Assembly: GCA_024640955.1 (NCBI GenBank)
Contig: JAHEDZ010000014.1
Location: forward strand, 1 to 59,355
DNA from: Oceanospirillaceae bacterium
Lineage (GTDB): Bacteria; Pseudomonadota; Gammaproteobacteria; Pseudomonadales; Balneatricaceae
Direction: 5' to 3'
Length of the DNA stretch: 59,355 nucleotides
Shown here: positions 46,973 through 55,190 of the stretch, in pieces
How the letters are laid out: the number at the start of each line of letters is the position of its first letter
Numbering within the stretch: position 1 is the first letter of the stretch
Translations under genes and position numbers: made by a program
The notes under the pieces: model-generated
Seen by the model: only the letters and a program-made list of their open reading frames with translations
What the model was told of the DNA's origin: nothing
The model's database searches: none

Positions 46973-47763
46973 TAGCGACCGATGCTCTTAAAGTAGTTTG
47001 AGGCGCGGCTGGCATCGCTGAGCTCTTTCGCGGTCTGCTGCAGCAACTGCTCAAACTGATCCATGCGCGCGTCAGTGAGGCGCACCGATGGGCCGGCAAT
47101 ACTCACCGTACCGAAGGGCTCGCCACTAATAGGATCAACAATCACACGCGCCATCGCTGCCATGCCCTCAAGAAAGGAGTTACGGTTACGCGAGTAGCCG
47201 CGACTGCGGGTCTCGTGTAGAGCCTCCAGCAACGTAGCGACTGTCACGGGTGCCTGACTGCCCTCACCCTCTCTCTCGATACCCTGCTGCATTACACGCG
47301 CCATTGCCGCTTCATCACTCATTGATGCCAGAAACGCTAGACCCGAAGCCGAGGATGCCAGGTGAGCAATCTGCCCCTGCTCGGAGCTGGGATCATATTT
47401 AAGTCCTGATTTAGTCCCTTGAGACACGCCAACCCAAACCAAGTTATCTCCGTCAAGAATAGAGAGACGCACCAGCTCTTCGGTCTGTTCAGCGAGTTTA
47501 TCGAGTAACGGTTGGGTCACATCGTTAATACCGAGGTTACCGAGGTATGAGAGGCCAAGCGAGGATAGTTTGATCGTTAACGCATAGTGCTTGCCCTGAT
47601 CAATCTGGCGCACATAACCCAGCTCTTCGAGCATCTTAAGCGAGCGATGAACACCGCTGACCGGCTGCTGCGCCAGCTCGGCAATCTCCGAAACTGATGC
47701 GCCTGCAGGTCGCTGCACCATCAGCTCTATCAGGTTCAGGGCTTTTTCTAGGGCACTACTCAT
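46972..47763 (-). CDS. IclR-family transcriptional regulator of the catabolic locus
   Basis: 263 residues. The N-terminal winged helix (about 1-65: SSALEKALNLIELM, SVSEIAELAQQPVSGVHRSLKMLEELGYV) is followed by the IclR effector domain with SFLEGMAAMARVIVDPISGEP near the C-terminus. It is divergent from the flavoprotein gene at 47922. An inverted repeat suited to a dimeric or tetrameric IclR protein lies between. It probably controls both arms in response to the pathway substrate or an intermediate. The downstream chimera starts on its stop codon. Confidence 0.92.
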   Translation of the reverse strand: MSSALEKALNLIELMVQRPAGASVSEIAELAQQPVSGVHRSLKMLEELGYVRQIDQGKHYALTIKLSSLGLSYLGNLGINDVTQPLLDKLAEQTEELVRLSILDGDNLVWVGVSQGTKSGLKYDPSSEQGQIAHLASSASGLAFLASMSDEAAMARVMQQGIEREGEGSQAPVTVATLLEALHETRSRGYSRNRNSFLEGMAAMARVIVDPISGEPFGTVSIAGPSVRLTDARMDQFEQLLQQTAKELSDASRASNYFKSIGR

Positions 47764-47784
47764 GCGCTGGTTCTCATGGATGCT

Positions 47785-47877
47785 CTCATAAATTGAAAGA
47801 CTCTGACGGAATAACTCGCTCGACTATAACAAAATCCGAAAACTTTATAAAAGTTGAATGACTTTCAATTTTATGAG
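47785..47877. promoter_or_regulatory. divergent promoter with long inverted operator repeat
   Basis: CTCATAAATTGAAAG (47785-47799) and CTTTCAATTTTATGAG (47862-47877) are inverted copies with one extra base in the second. They are separated by 62 bases between iclR and the flavoprotein gene. The second copy also overlaps TTGAATGACTTTCAA (47854-47868), a TTGAA-N5-TTCAA palindrome. This is the expected layout for an IclR-type operator pair; binding is inferred. Confidence 0.65.
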
Positions 47878-47921
47878 AAGTTTTGCAGCTATAGCTACTA
47901 CTAAAATTTAGCGAGACGTCT

Positions 47922-49607
47922 GTGAGTTCGAATACGACCCAATACGATTTTATAGTCTGCGGCAGCGGCGCCGGCGGGCTATCTGCCGCCGTTTTTGCGG
48001 CACTTAAGGGCTGGAAAGTACTTCTGCTCGAAGAGAGCCAGTACATCGGTGGTACCACTGCGCTCTCCGGCGGCACAACCTGGGCACCAATGACCTCCGT
48101 TGGCCACGAAGTGAACAACAGCGACAGCCGCGAAGCTGTTTCTGCTTTCCTAGACGGCACCGTGGGTGATGCATCAGACAAGCAGGCTCGCGAAAGCTTT
48201 ATCACTCATGCGGCTGCCGCCATCGAAACACTGCAGACTAAAACTCGCATGGAGTTTCGCCCCTGCCCGAAACATCCTGACTATATGTGGGACGCTGGCA
48301 ATGCAACGCTGAATGGCCGCGCGATCGAACCGGTACCCTACCGTACGGCGGCGATGGGCAAACTGCGCGAACTGGTTCGCCCGCCTATTCCTGAGTTTAC
48401 CGTTCTGGGTGGTATGCAAATCGATCGTATCGATATCGGCAACCTGCTTAACCGCTACAAGAGCGTCGGCTCCTTTATCTACGTCGGCAAGCTGGTGGCC
48501 AATTATGCGCTAGATCGCTTGCGCTATGGCCGTCATGCACGCGTGGTCATGGGTCAGGCGTTAATCGCGCGCCTGCTGCACTCAGCATCCGAGCTGGGCG
48601 TAGATATTCGCACACAAGCCGTGACAGAGGCATTAATCGAAGCGTCTGGAAAAGTAACTGGCCTCAGCTTCACACATAAAGGCGAGCTTATCAGTGCACA
48701 GAGTAAGCACGGTGTTCTGCTGGCCACGGGTGGATTTGGCGCAAACATTGAGCGTCGTAAAGCGCACTACGAGAGCACCTGCACCGGTATGTCGCCCGCC
48801 AGCCCAGATAACAGAGCGTCTCTACATCCGCTGGTTGAAGCCATCGGTGCGCATTACGGTACAACCGACCGCCATCCAGCATTCTACGCGCCCGTTTCGA
48901 CACGCACACGTGCGGACGGCACTGAGGCGGTCTACCCCCACTTTGTCTTCGACCGCTCGAAACCGGGCACGATCTGCGTCAATGAAGATGGCGAGCGTTT
49001 TATTAACGAAACGGTCTCCTACCACGACTTCGGCCGCACGGTATTGGGAATGAGTATGGGTGATCGGCCTATCTGGTTAATTGCCGATGAGAAAGCGGCG
49101 AATAAATATGGGCTTGGACTGCTACGCCCCGGTGGCGATAACCCAGCCCCCTTGGTGAGAGCGGGTTATCTGTTCAGCGCAAAGACGCCTGAAGCACTTG
49201 CATCACAGATCGGTGTTCCGGCTGAGGCGTTATCGAAGAGCGTAGAACGCTACAACTTCGGTGCAGCCAAAGGCAGCGACGACGAGTTTGGCCGCGGCAG
49301 CACACCTTATCAGCAGCACAATGGCGACCCACTGAATCAGCCAAACCCGACCATCCGCCCGCTAACTGGTAAGCTCTACGCTGTGCAGCTGAAGATTGGA
49401 GTAATTGGTACCGCGAAGGGCTTTAGTGGCAATCCGTATGGCCAACTCAAGCGCGAAGATGGCTCCCTGATTGGTGGCTTGTACGCTGCCGGCAATGATC
49501 TCCAGTCGATAATGGGCGGCGTCTACCCCGGCCCAGGCATCACCATTGGACCGGCAATTACCTTTGCCTACATGGCAGTCAATCACGCGGCAGGAGAGTT
49601 GGCATGA
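47922..49607 (+). CDS. KstD-like FAD-dependent dehydrogenase (copy 1)
   Basis: 561 residues from GTG 47922. N-terminal FAD motif CGSGAGGLSAAV (Gly14-Gly19), then GGTTALSGG; the C-terminus is GLYAAGNDLQSIMGGVYPGPGITIGPA. The YPGPG pattern has Tyr and Gly four apart, as at the active site of 3-ketosteroid delta1-dehydrogenases. Relatives remove hydrogens alpha-beta to a ring ketone; fumarate and urocanate reductases are more distant. It is the first gene of the plus arm and overlaps the AroE-like gene by four bases (ATGA). With the second copy it could carry out two successive ring desaturations. Confidence 0.88.
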   Translation: MSSNTTQYDFIVCGSGAGGLSAAVFAALKGWKVLLLEESQYIGGTTALSGGTTWAPMTSVGHEVNNSDSREAVSAFLDGTVGDASDKQARESFITHAAAAIETLQTKTRMEFRPCPKHPDYMWDAGNATLNGRAIEPVPYRTAAMGKLRELVRPPIPEFTVLGGMQIDRIDIGNLLNRYKSVGSFIYVGKLVANYALDRLRYGRHARVVMGQALIARLLHSASELGVDIRTQAVTEALIEASGKVTGLSFTHKGELISAQSKHGVLLATGGFGANIERRKAHYESTCTGMSPASPDNRASLHPLVEAIGAHYGTTDRHPAFYAPVSTRTRADGTEAVYPHFVFDRSKPGTICVNEDGERFINETVSYHDFGRTVLGMSMGDRPIWLIADEKAANKYGLGLLRPGGDNPAPLVRAGYLFSAKTPEALASQIGVPAEALSKSVERYNFGAAKGSDDEFGRGSTPYQQHNGDPLNQPNPTIRPLTGKLYAVQLKIGVIGTAKGFSGNPYGQLKREDGSLIGGLYAAGNDLQSIMGGVYPGPGITIGPAITFAYMAVNHAAGELA

Positions 49608-50440
49608 TAGAGCTCAGCGGCGAAATCCGAATCTTCCCAATTGTCGGCGATCCGATTGCGCAGGTGCGTTCCCCCAAGTTTCTTACTGAAATCATGGAAT
49701 CAAAGGGAATCAATGGGATAGTACCCCCACTTCAAGTAAAGTCAGAAAACATAGAGCAGTTCTTTAGCACCATTGAACAGACGCAGAACATCGATGGACT
49801 GGTCGTCACTCTGCCACACAAAACGGCTGCTCTCACCTTCTGCGACCAGGTTACAAACCGCGCTTCGATCATCGGCTCAGTCAATATCACCCGCCGCCTC
49901 AGTGACGGAAAATTTGTCGGCGACAACACCGATGGTGAGGCCTACGTAACCGCCTTGCGTAACTGTGGCGGTAACCCTGAAGGTAAGCGAGTTATCCAGA
50001 TCGGTGTTGGCGGTGCGGGCAGCGCGGTTGCCTATGAGTTTTTGGCACAAGGCGCTGCCGAACTGCATATCTTCGATCTAGACCAAGAGCGTTTAGAGTC
50101 CAGTGTGAACAAACTCAACACGCAGTTCCCCAGCCGTGTTTTCAAGGCGATCAGCAACGACCCGAGCGGTATGGATATTGTGGCGAACGTGACACCTGTG
50201 GGTATGCGCGAAAGCGACCCAACACCGGTACCAGCCGATAAGCTCAGCAGCGATATGCTCTACGCTGACGCCATCACTAAGCCCGCCATCACGCGTTTGA
50301 GCGAAGCCGCTCGCGCCCGCGGCTGCAAAGCCTCAGCCGGCGCCGACATGTTCGATGCTCAGGCCCTGAAGCTGGTCTGGTTTATGACCGATCCAGAAGA
50401 GCAGTTTCTGGCGCGGTTCAACGAACAGGTTAAGGGCTAA
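49604..50440 (+). CDS. AroE-superfamily (shikimate/quinate dehydrogenase-like) protein
   Basis: 278 residues. The catalytic Lys73 (VVTLPHKT) and Asp107 (VGDNTDG) are in place. The nucleotide site is GVGGAGSA (134-141), followed by an acidic FDLD after the second strand, which favours NAD over NADP. The substrate-binding SxS motif of AroE is here VxS (IAQVRSP, Val21 and Ser23), so the usual carboxylate contact is altered. Position between two KstD-like flavoproteins, overlapping the first, makes a catabolic role far likelier than biosynthesis. Probable substrate: a hydroxylated cyclohexane or cyclohexene carboxylate. Confidence 0.88.
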   Translation: MIELSGEIRIFPIVGDPIAQVRSPKFLTEIMESKGINGIVPPLQVKSENIEQFFSTIEQTQNIDGLVVTLPHKTAALTFCDQVTNRASIIGSVNITRRLSDGKFVGDNTDGEAYVTALRNCGGNPEGKRVIQIGVGGAGSAVAYEFLAQGAAELHIFDLDQERLESSVNKLNTQFPSRVFKAISNDPSGMDIVANVTPVGMRESDPTPVPADKLSSDMLYADAITKPAITRLSEAARARGCKASAGADMFDAQALKLVWFMTDPEEQFLARFNEQVKG

Positions 50441-50445
50441 AGGCT

Positions 50446-52134
50446 ATGAGTCGGGTACAGGTACGCAATAACGAATATGACCTGATCGTTCTCGGATCAG
50501 GCGCAGCCGGATTCTCAGCCGCAGTGACCGCTGCACACAAAGGCTTGAAGGTACTCCTGTTAGAGAAAGACAGCGACTTTGGCGGCACCACAGCCTGGTC
50601 GGGAGGTTGGATCTGGTCACCGCGCAATCTCTATGCAACCGCACGTGGCGTTAACGAGTCACCCGAGGATGTTCGCACCTACCTCAAAGGCGTCCTCGGC
50701 GACTACTTCGATAGCAGGCGCGCGGATGCCTTTATCAACGGCGCGCCGCAAATGATTAGTTTCTTCGCCGGAAATACCTCGCTGCAGTTTGAGGGCGATC
50801 TTGGCATCCCCGACACCTATGGCCACCTTGATGGTGCAGGTACCGGCGGACGCTCTGCTATCGCCAAACCCTTTGATGCGAAGCAGCTTGGCAAGGCGTT
50901 TAAGCACCTGAAAAAGCCGCTGAATGAGACCACTTTTTATGGCCTGCTGATTCAATCGGGTCCCGATCTGAAAGCGTTCATGTCCGTGACTCGGTCGTTC
51001 AAGTCATTTGTACACGTCACTAAGCGAATGCTTCGCTTCGGCCTGGACCTGGTCCGCTTTGGCCGCAGCACCGACCTGCGTAATGGCAATGCGCTGATAG
51101 GTCGTTTGATGAAATCTGCACTCGACCTCGGCATTGAGCTGCGCAGCAACGTTAGCGTTACCGGGTTTGTCACCGAAGATAGCCGCGTGACAGGCGTAGA
51201 GACAACAGAGGGGCTAATACACGCGACCAAAGGCGTTGTGCTTGCAACCGGCGGCTTCCCAAACGATGTACTGACACGGCGAGAACTCTTTCCACGTGAT
51301 TCAGAACACCGCACGTTGGCGACACCAGCCGCCTGTGGCGATGGTTTACGCCTGGCGCAGAGCGTTGGCGGCAAGTTCAAAACAGCCGTAGCCTCGCCAG
51401 CAGCCTACTGCCCGGTTTCGCTTGTCCCTTGGAGCAAAACAAAGACAGGCGTATTTCCACACATCATCGATCGCGGCAAGCCCGGCCTGATTGCGGTGCG
51501 CGCCGACGGTAAGCGCTTCTGTAACGAAGGTTTGGGCTATCACGACTTCGTGGTTGAGCTGCAGAACGCCTGCACTGATGACGAACCTGCTAAAGCTTGG
51601 ATGATCTGTGATCATCGTTTCCTGCGCCGCTTCGGTCTGGGTATCGTGCGCCCTGCTCCAGTGCCATTCGGACATTGGATTAAAAATGGCTACCTGAAAA
51701 CAGGCAAAACGATTGCTGAACTGGCAAATGCCTGCGGCATTGATGCTGCGGGTCTACAGAGCACCATCGAGAACTGGAATAGCGGTGCTCGAAGAGGTGA
51801 AGACACCGAGTTTGGCCGAGGAACGACCCCCTACATGCGCCTGCAAGGCGATGCTGAGTATCAACCTAACCCTTGTGTCGCATCTATTGAGCAAGGCCCG
51901 TTCTATGCGGTTGAGGTCGTACCCGGCAGTTTTGGAACCTTTGCCGGCATCGCCGTAGATGAACGTTGTCGCGTATTAAATGAAGAGAACGAGCCGATCA
52001 GCGGGCTTTATGCCGCCGGCACCGATGCTGTCAGCGTCTTCGGCGGTTTCTACCCCGCGGGTGGTATCGCGATAGGACCTGCACTGACTTTCGGCTATCT
52101 TGCGGCGCTTGACGCTGTCGGAGGTGAGTCGTGA
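50446..52134 (+). CDS. KstD-like FAD-dependent dehydrogenase (copy 2)
   Basis: 562 residues. FAD motif LGSGAAGFSAAV (Gly17-Gly22), GGTTAWSGGWIWSPRN, and C-terminal GLYAAGTDAVSVFGGFYPAGGIAIGPALTFG with the KstD-like Tyr/Gly pair. It is clearly paralogous to the 47922 protein, yet different enough to suggest another substrate or step. The truncated chimera at 46409 is nearer to this copy (shared AWSGGW-W-P-N). It starts five bases after the AroE-like stop and overlaps the TIM-barrel gene by four bases. Confidence 0.88.
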   Translation: MSRVQVRNNEYDLIVLGSGAAGFSAAVTAAHKGLKVLLLEKDSDFGGTTAWSGGWIWSPRNLYATARGVNESPEDVRTYLKGVLGDYFDSRRADAFINGAPQMISFFAGNTSLQFEGDLGIPDTYGHLDGAGTGGRSAIAKPFDAKQLGKAFKHLKKPLNETTFYGLLIQSGPDLKAFMSVTRSFKSFVHVTKRMLRFGLDLVRFGRSTDLRNGNALIGRLMKSALDLGIELRSNVSVTGFVTEDSRVTGVETTEGLIHATKGVVLATGGFPNDVLTRRELFPRDSEHRTLATPAACGDGLRLAQSVGGKFKTAVASPAAYCPVSLVPWSKTKTGVFPHIIDRGKPGLIAVRADGKRFCNEGLGYHDFVVELQNACTDDEPAKAWMICDHRFLRRFGLGIVRPAPVPFGHWIKNGYLKTGKTIAELANACGIDAAGLQSTIENWNSGARRGEDTEFGRGTTPYMRLQGDAEYQPNPCVASIEQGPFYAVEVVPGSFGTFAGIAVDERCRVLNEENEPISGLYAAGTDAVSVFGGFYPAGGIAIGPALTFGYLAALDAVGGES

Positions 52135-52937
52135 CAAAGTCTTTGGGTTTGGCGCACCTGAGCGCGCTGGATCTTGCACCACCTGAACTGGTGCGCACAG
52201 CCGCTGATGTCGGCTTTAGCTCCGTGGGTATTCGTCTGGTTGCCGTTAACGATACGACGCCTGGATATCCGCTGATGCACCAGCCACAGCAGCTGCAAGA
52301 GACACTCAGCGCGCTGAAGGATACCGGCATCTATGTAAATGATGTGGAGTTCATCAAGTTCGATCCAGAGATCGATGTACCTGCGCTGCAATCGATCGTT
52401 GATGTGGCAGCCGAGCTAGGCGCGCGCAATATTATCGTTGCCCCCTACGATGAGGATTTCTCACGCCTAGGCGCCAACCTTGCGCAGTTCAGCGAGATGG
52501 CACAACAGAGCGGTATTCGAGTAGCGCTGGAGTTCTTTCCCTGGACACCAGTCAATGATCTGCAGTGCTGCTGGGATCTCGTGAGTCAGGCATCTGACAG
52601 CCTCGCAATCTTGGTGGACAGCCTGCACTTCAACCGCTCACATTCGAGTCTTGACCTGCTTAAAACCATCCCAGCAGATCGACTGCCGTTTGCACAGCTC
52701 TGTGATGCGCCAGTGCAGACAAGCTACACCTTTGATGAACTGATATACGCTGGACGTGATGAGCGACTGGCACCGGGTCTTGGGGAAGTTCCGCTGGCAT
52801 CCATTATCAAGGCCCTGCCACCAGAAACCCTGATTTCGCTGGAAGTCCCGCAGCTAGCAAAAACGGCCGAGATGGGTGAGCACGCTGTACTGCAGAAGCT
52901 GTTTAATGACACACAGCATTTTTTAAATAGTACCTAA
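52131..52937 (+). CDS. TIM-barrel isomerase/dehydratase of the catabolic locus (copy 2)
   Basis: 268 residues, same family as 45571. Metal-type residues are Glu134 (ALEFFPW), Asp163 and His166 (LVDSLHFNRS), Gln189 (AQLCDAP) and Glu238 (SLEVPQ). Their spacing is close to that of QuiC-type 3-dehydroshikimate dehydratases, where Glu, Asp, Gln and Glu bind the metal. Start GTG overlaps the flavoprotein stop (GTGA). It is the last gene of the four-gene catabolic operon before the transporter operon. An epimerase role cannot be excluded. Confidence 0.85.
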   Translation: MTKSLGLAHLSALDLAPPELVRTAADVGFSSVGIRLVAVNDTTPGYPLMHQPQQLQETLSALKDTGIYVNDVEFIKFDPEIDVPALQSIVDVAAELGARNIIVAPYDEDFSRLGANLAQFSEMAQQSGIRVALEFFPWTPVNDLQCCWDLVSQASDSLAILVDSLHFNRSHSSLDLLKTIPADRLPFAQLCDAPVQTSYTFDELIYAGRDERLAPGLGEVPLASIIKALPPETLISLEVPQLAKTAEMGEHAVLQKLFNDTQHFLNST

Positions 52938-53012
52938 TCGTTTAGATAATATTTAAATGACTATGACAAATTTAATTTGTACGCAAAGTAATTAATTGGA
53001 TAAGATTCCTGT

Positions 53013-53088
53013 CTCTGGTTAACTGAGCGGCCAGAGGTAACCAGGCGCAACCCTGAGTTGCACTGACGCTCGGAACCGCTAGAAGCGG
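53013..53088 (+). promoter_or_regulatory. structured leader of the ABC transporter operon
   Basis: The 5' region of the binding-protein gene has stems CTCTGG/CCAGAG (53013-53018 with 53031-53036), GCAAC/GTTGC (53047-53061) and CCGCT/AGCGG (53076-53088). A competing seven-base-pair stem CTGGTTA/TAACCAG (53015-53021 with 53038-53044) excludes the first one. I recognise no known riboswitch class. Confidence 0.45.
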
Positions 53089-53117
53089 ATAAATAGAAAA
53101 ACAAATGAGGTCAAACC

Positions 53118-54245
53118 ATGATCAAGAAGCTCCTAGGTGCAACAGCACTTTCAGTTGCAATGGCATCTACTGCTATTGCAGATACAGTAAAAATCGGGTT
53201 CGTTGGTGAACTGTCTGGCGGCGGTGCTCCTGCGGGTACTCAGTACCGTGATGGTGCTCTGTTGGCGGTTGACGAGATCAACGCTGCAGGCGGTATCCTC
53301 GGTAAGCAGATTGAAGTATCACTTTACGATACTCAGACTGACCCACAGACTTCGCGCGCGCTGGTTCAGAAGGCGATCGATGAAGATGCTTACGTAGTCT
53401 GGGGTACTGTTTACTCGAGCTCTACTATCGTTAACATGCTAGTTGCTCAGCAGAACGGTGTCCCACAGATCGTTGGTGCGGAAGCTCCAAACATCACTCA
53501 GAAAGGTAACCCCTACGTATTCCGTACTGCTTACGGCGCACACCGTGGTGTACCTGCACTGACTGGTTACTTCCGTGACACGCTGAAAGCTAAAAACGTT
53601 GCTGTAGCTTGGGTTAACAACGAGTTCGGCAAAGGCGGTCACGATGTTTTCATCAAAGAGATGGCCAAAGTGGGTATCAATGTAACTGCTGACATCCCAT
53701 CTGAAGCCGGTGCTGCTGACTTTGCAGCTGACGTATCTCGCATCAAAGAAGCTAACGTAGATGCTGTATTCGTTTACCTGCACGAAGAAGAGTCTGCACG
53801 TTTCCTGCGTGAAGCTAAGAAACAGAACCTGCAGCCTAAGTTGGTTGGTGAAGTAACTCTGACTGGTCAAAAAGTAATCGATCTGGCTGGCGACGCTGCT
53901 AACGGTGCGGTTGCTCACGTGGGTCTGACTGCTGAAGCGAACATCGAATCTATCAAAGAGTTCGGTGCTAAGTTCGAGAAGAAGTACGGTCACAAAACTG
54001 ACCACAACGGCATCAAAGGTTACGTTGCCGCTTACGCAACTAAATACGTAACTGAAATGAATGGTTCGTTTGATCAGGAAAAATTTGCTCAGACTATGCA
54101 CGGCCTGACGCTGGACGTTGCTAAGTACCCTGGCATGCTGCTGACTACAAGCTGGGATCAGGACGGTGAACTGTCTCGCGAAAGCTTCATGGTTGAAGTA
54201 GTAGATGGCAAACAGGTAGTGACTACAACTGTAGCTGCTAACTAA
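53118..54245 (+). CDS. branched-chain/aromatic-type ABC transporter substrate-binding protein
   Basis: 375 residues with a clear signal peptide (cleavage near AIA-D, residue 21) and a Peripla_BP_6 (LivJ-like) fold (KIGFVGELSGGG, then GVPQIVGAEAP). Such proteins bind branched-chain amino acids, but also aromatic and hydroaromatic carboxylates. Codons are strongly biased to T- or A-ending forms (GCT, GGT, GTA, GAA), unlike neighbours, which suggests very high expression. GAGG lies seven bases before the ATG. A structured leader precedes it and a hairpin separates it from the permease genes. Its position suggests it captures the substrate of the catabolic genes. Confidence 0.92.
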   Translation: MIKKLLGATALSVAMASTAIADTVKIGFVGELSGGGAPAGTQYRDGALLAVDEINAAGGILGKQIEVSLYDTQTDPQTSRALVQKAIDEDAYVVWGTVYSSSTIVNMLVAQQNGVPQIVGAEAPNITQKGNPYVFRTAYGAHRGVPALTGYFRDTLKAKNVAVAWVNNEFGKGGHDVFIKEMAKVGINVTADIPSEAGAADFAADVSRIKEANVDAVFVYLHEEESARFLREAKKQNLQPKLVGEVTLTGQKVIDLAGDAANGAVAHVGLTAEANIESIKEFGAKFEKKYGHKTDHNGIKGYVAAYATKYVTEMNGSFDQEKFAQTMHGLTLDVAKYPGMLLTTSWDQDGELSRESFMVEVVDGKQVVTTTVAAN

Positions 54246-54258
54246 TCCTGCCTTACCT

Positions 54259-54283
54259 GAAGAGGGGGCTCAGCTCCCTCTTC
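54259..54283 (+). terminator. intercistronic hairpin between binding-protein and permease genes
   Basis: Arms GAAGAGGGGG (54259-54268) and CTCCCTCTTC (54274-54283) form a ten-base-pair stem with one G-U pair. Only a pyrimidine-rich, not T-rich, stretch follows, so it is probably a partial terminator or 3'-end protector giving more binding protein than permease. Confidence 0.6.
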
Positions 54284-54311
54284 TCTCATCTGTAGTACCA
54301 CAGGCTTTTCT

Positions 54312-55190
54312 ATGGAACAGTTTTTTCAGGTGTTGCTCTCGGGCTTGGCCACGGGATCAATCTACGCGCTCGCCGCAATCGGCTTCACGCTGATATGGCA
54401 AGCTGCGCAAACGGTGAACTTCGCTCAGGGTGAGTTCGTAATGTTGCCGGCCTTCTTTCTACTTGCTGGTATGCACTTTCTCGGTATGCCCTTCTGGATG
54501 GCATTGATTTTCGGACTGCTGCTAGCGGTGTTCGTGCTAGGCTTCCTGTTCAAGCGCGTCTTAGTAGACCCACTCCTGAAGCATGGCGGCCTCTCACTGA
54601 TCATTGCCACCATGGCGCTGGCAATCCTGATGAAAGAGTCTGTAAAAGAGTTCTACAGTGCGGAGGCTCAACCTTTCCCTGAGATCGTTCCAAATGGTTC
54701 ATGGGATATCTCTGGCGTTATTGTCTCGCTAACCGACATATCACATCTGTTTATATCGGCTGTTATTGTGATCGGACTGCAACTCTTCCTTAACCGTACG
54801 CGCACGGGTCGCTGTATGCAGGCAACTGCACAGAATCCGGGCGTTGCCGAAATACTCGGCGTTAACGTCAAACGTATGGTGCTCTACACATTTCTGATAA
54901 ACGGTGTTTTGGCGGCCTTGGCTTCGTTCCTTATTACACCGGTCTATCTGGCTAAGTTTTCTAATGGTGAATACCTCGGCTTGATCGCCTTCATTGCTGC
55001 GATCGTTGGGGGCTTCAACCAGATTCGCGGTGCCCTAGCAGGCGGTTTGCTGATCGGTGTACTGGATAACATGACAGCGACCTACATAACAGCAGAGTAC
55101 CGTCAGGCGGTTCCTCTGTTGCTGCTGATCGCTGTAATTCTATTCCGCCCTCAAGGTCTTCTGGGCACGTCGGAGGGCCGTGAAGCATGA
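54312..55190 (+). CDS. LivH-type ABC transporter permease
   Basis: 292 residues, eight or nine hydrophobic helices, beginning FFQVLLSGLATGSIYALAAIGFTLIW, the usual start of the LivH family. It also has VNFAQGEFVMLPAFF and GVNVKRMVLYTFLINGVLAALASF. It forms the membrane channel with the LivM-type permease encoded next. The two overlap by four bases (ATGA). Confidence 0.93.
   Translation: MEQFFQVLLSGLATGSIYALAAIGFTLIWQAAQTVNFAQGEFVMLPAFFLLAGMHFLGMPFWMALIFGLLLAVFVLGFLFKRVLVDPLLKHGGLSLIIATMALAILMKESVKEFYSAEAQPFPEIVPNGSWDISGVIVSLTDISHLFISAVIVIGLQLFLNRTRTGRCMQATAQNPGVAEILGVNVKRMVLYTFLINGVLAALASFLITPVYLAKFSNGEYLGLIAFIAAIVGGFNQIRGALAGGLLIGVLDNMTATYITAEYRQAVPLLLLIAVILFRPQGLLGTSEGREA

Noticed and set aside
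53439-54101. 220-residue open frame antisense to the ABC binding-protein gene
   Set aside because: It is a by-product of the strong codon bias of the sense gene; it is rich in Ser, Phe and Val with no domain, and the sense protein is certain.
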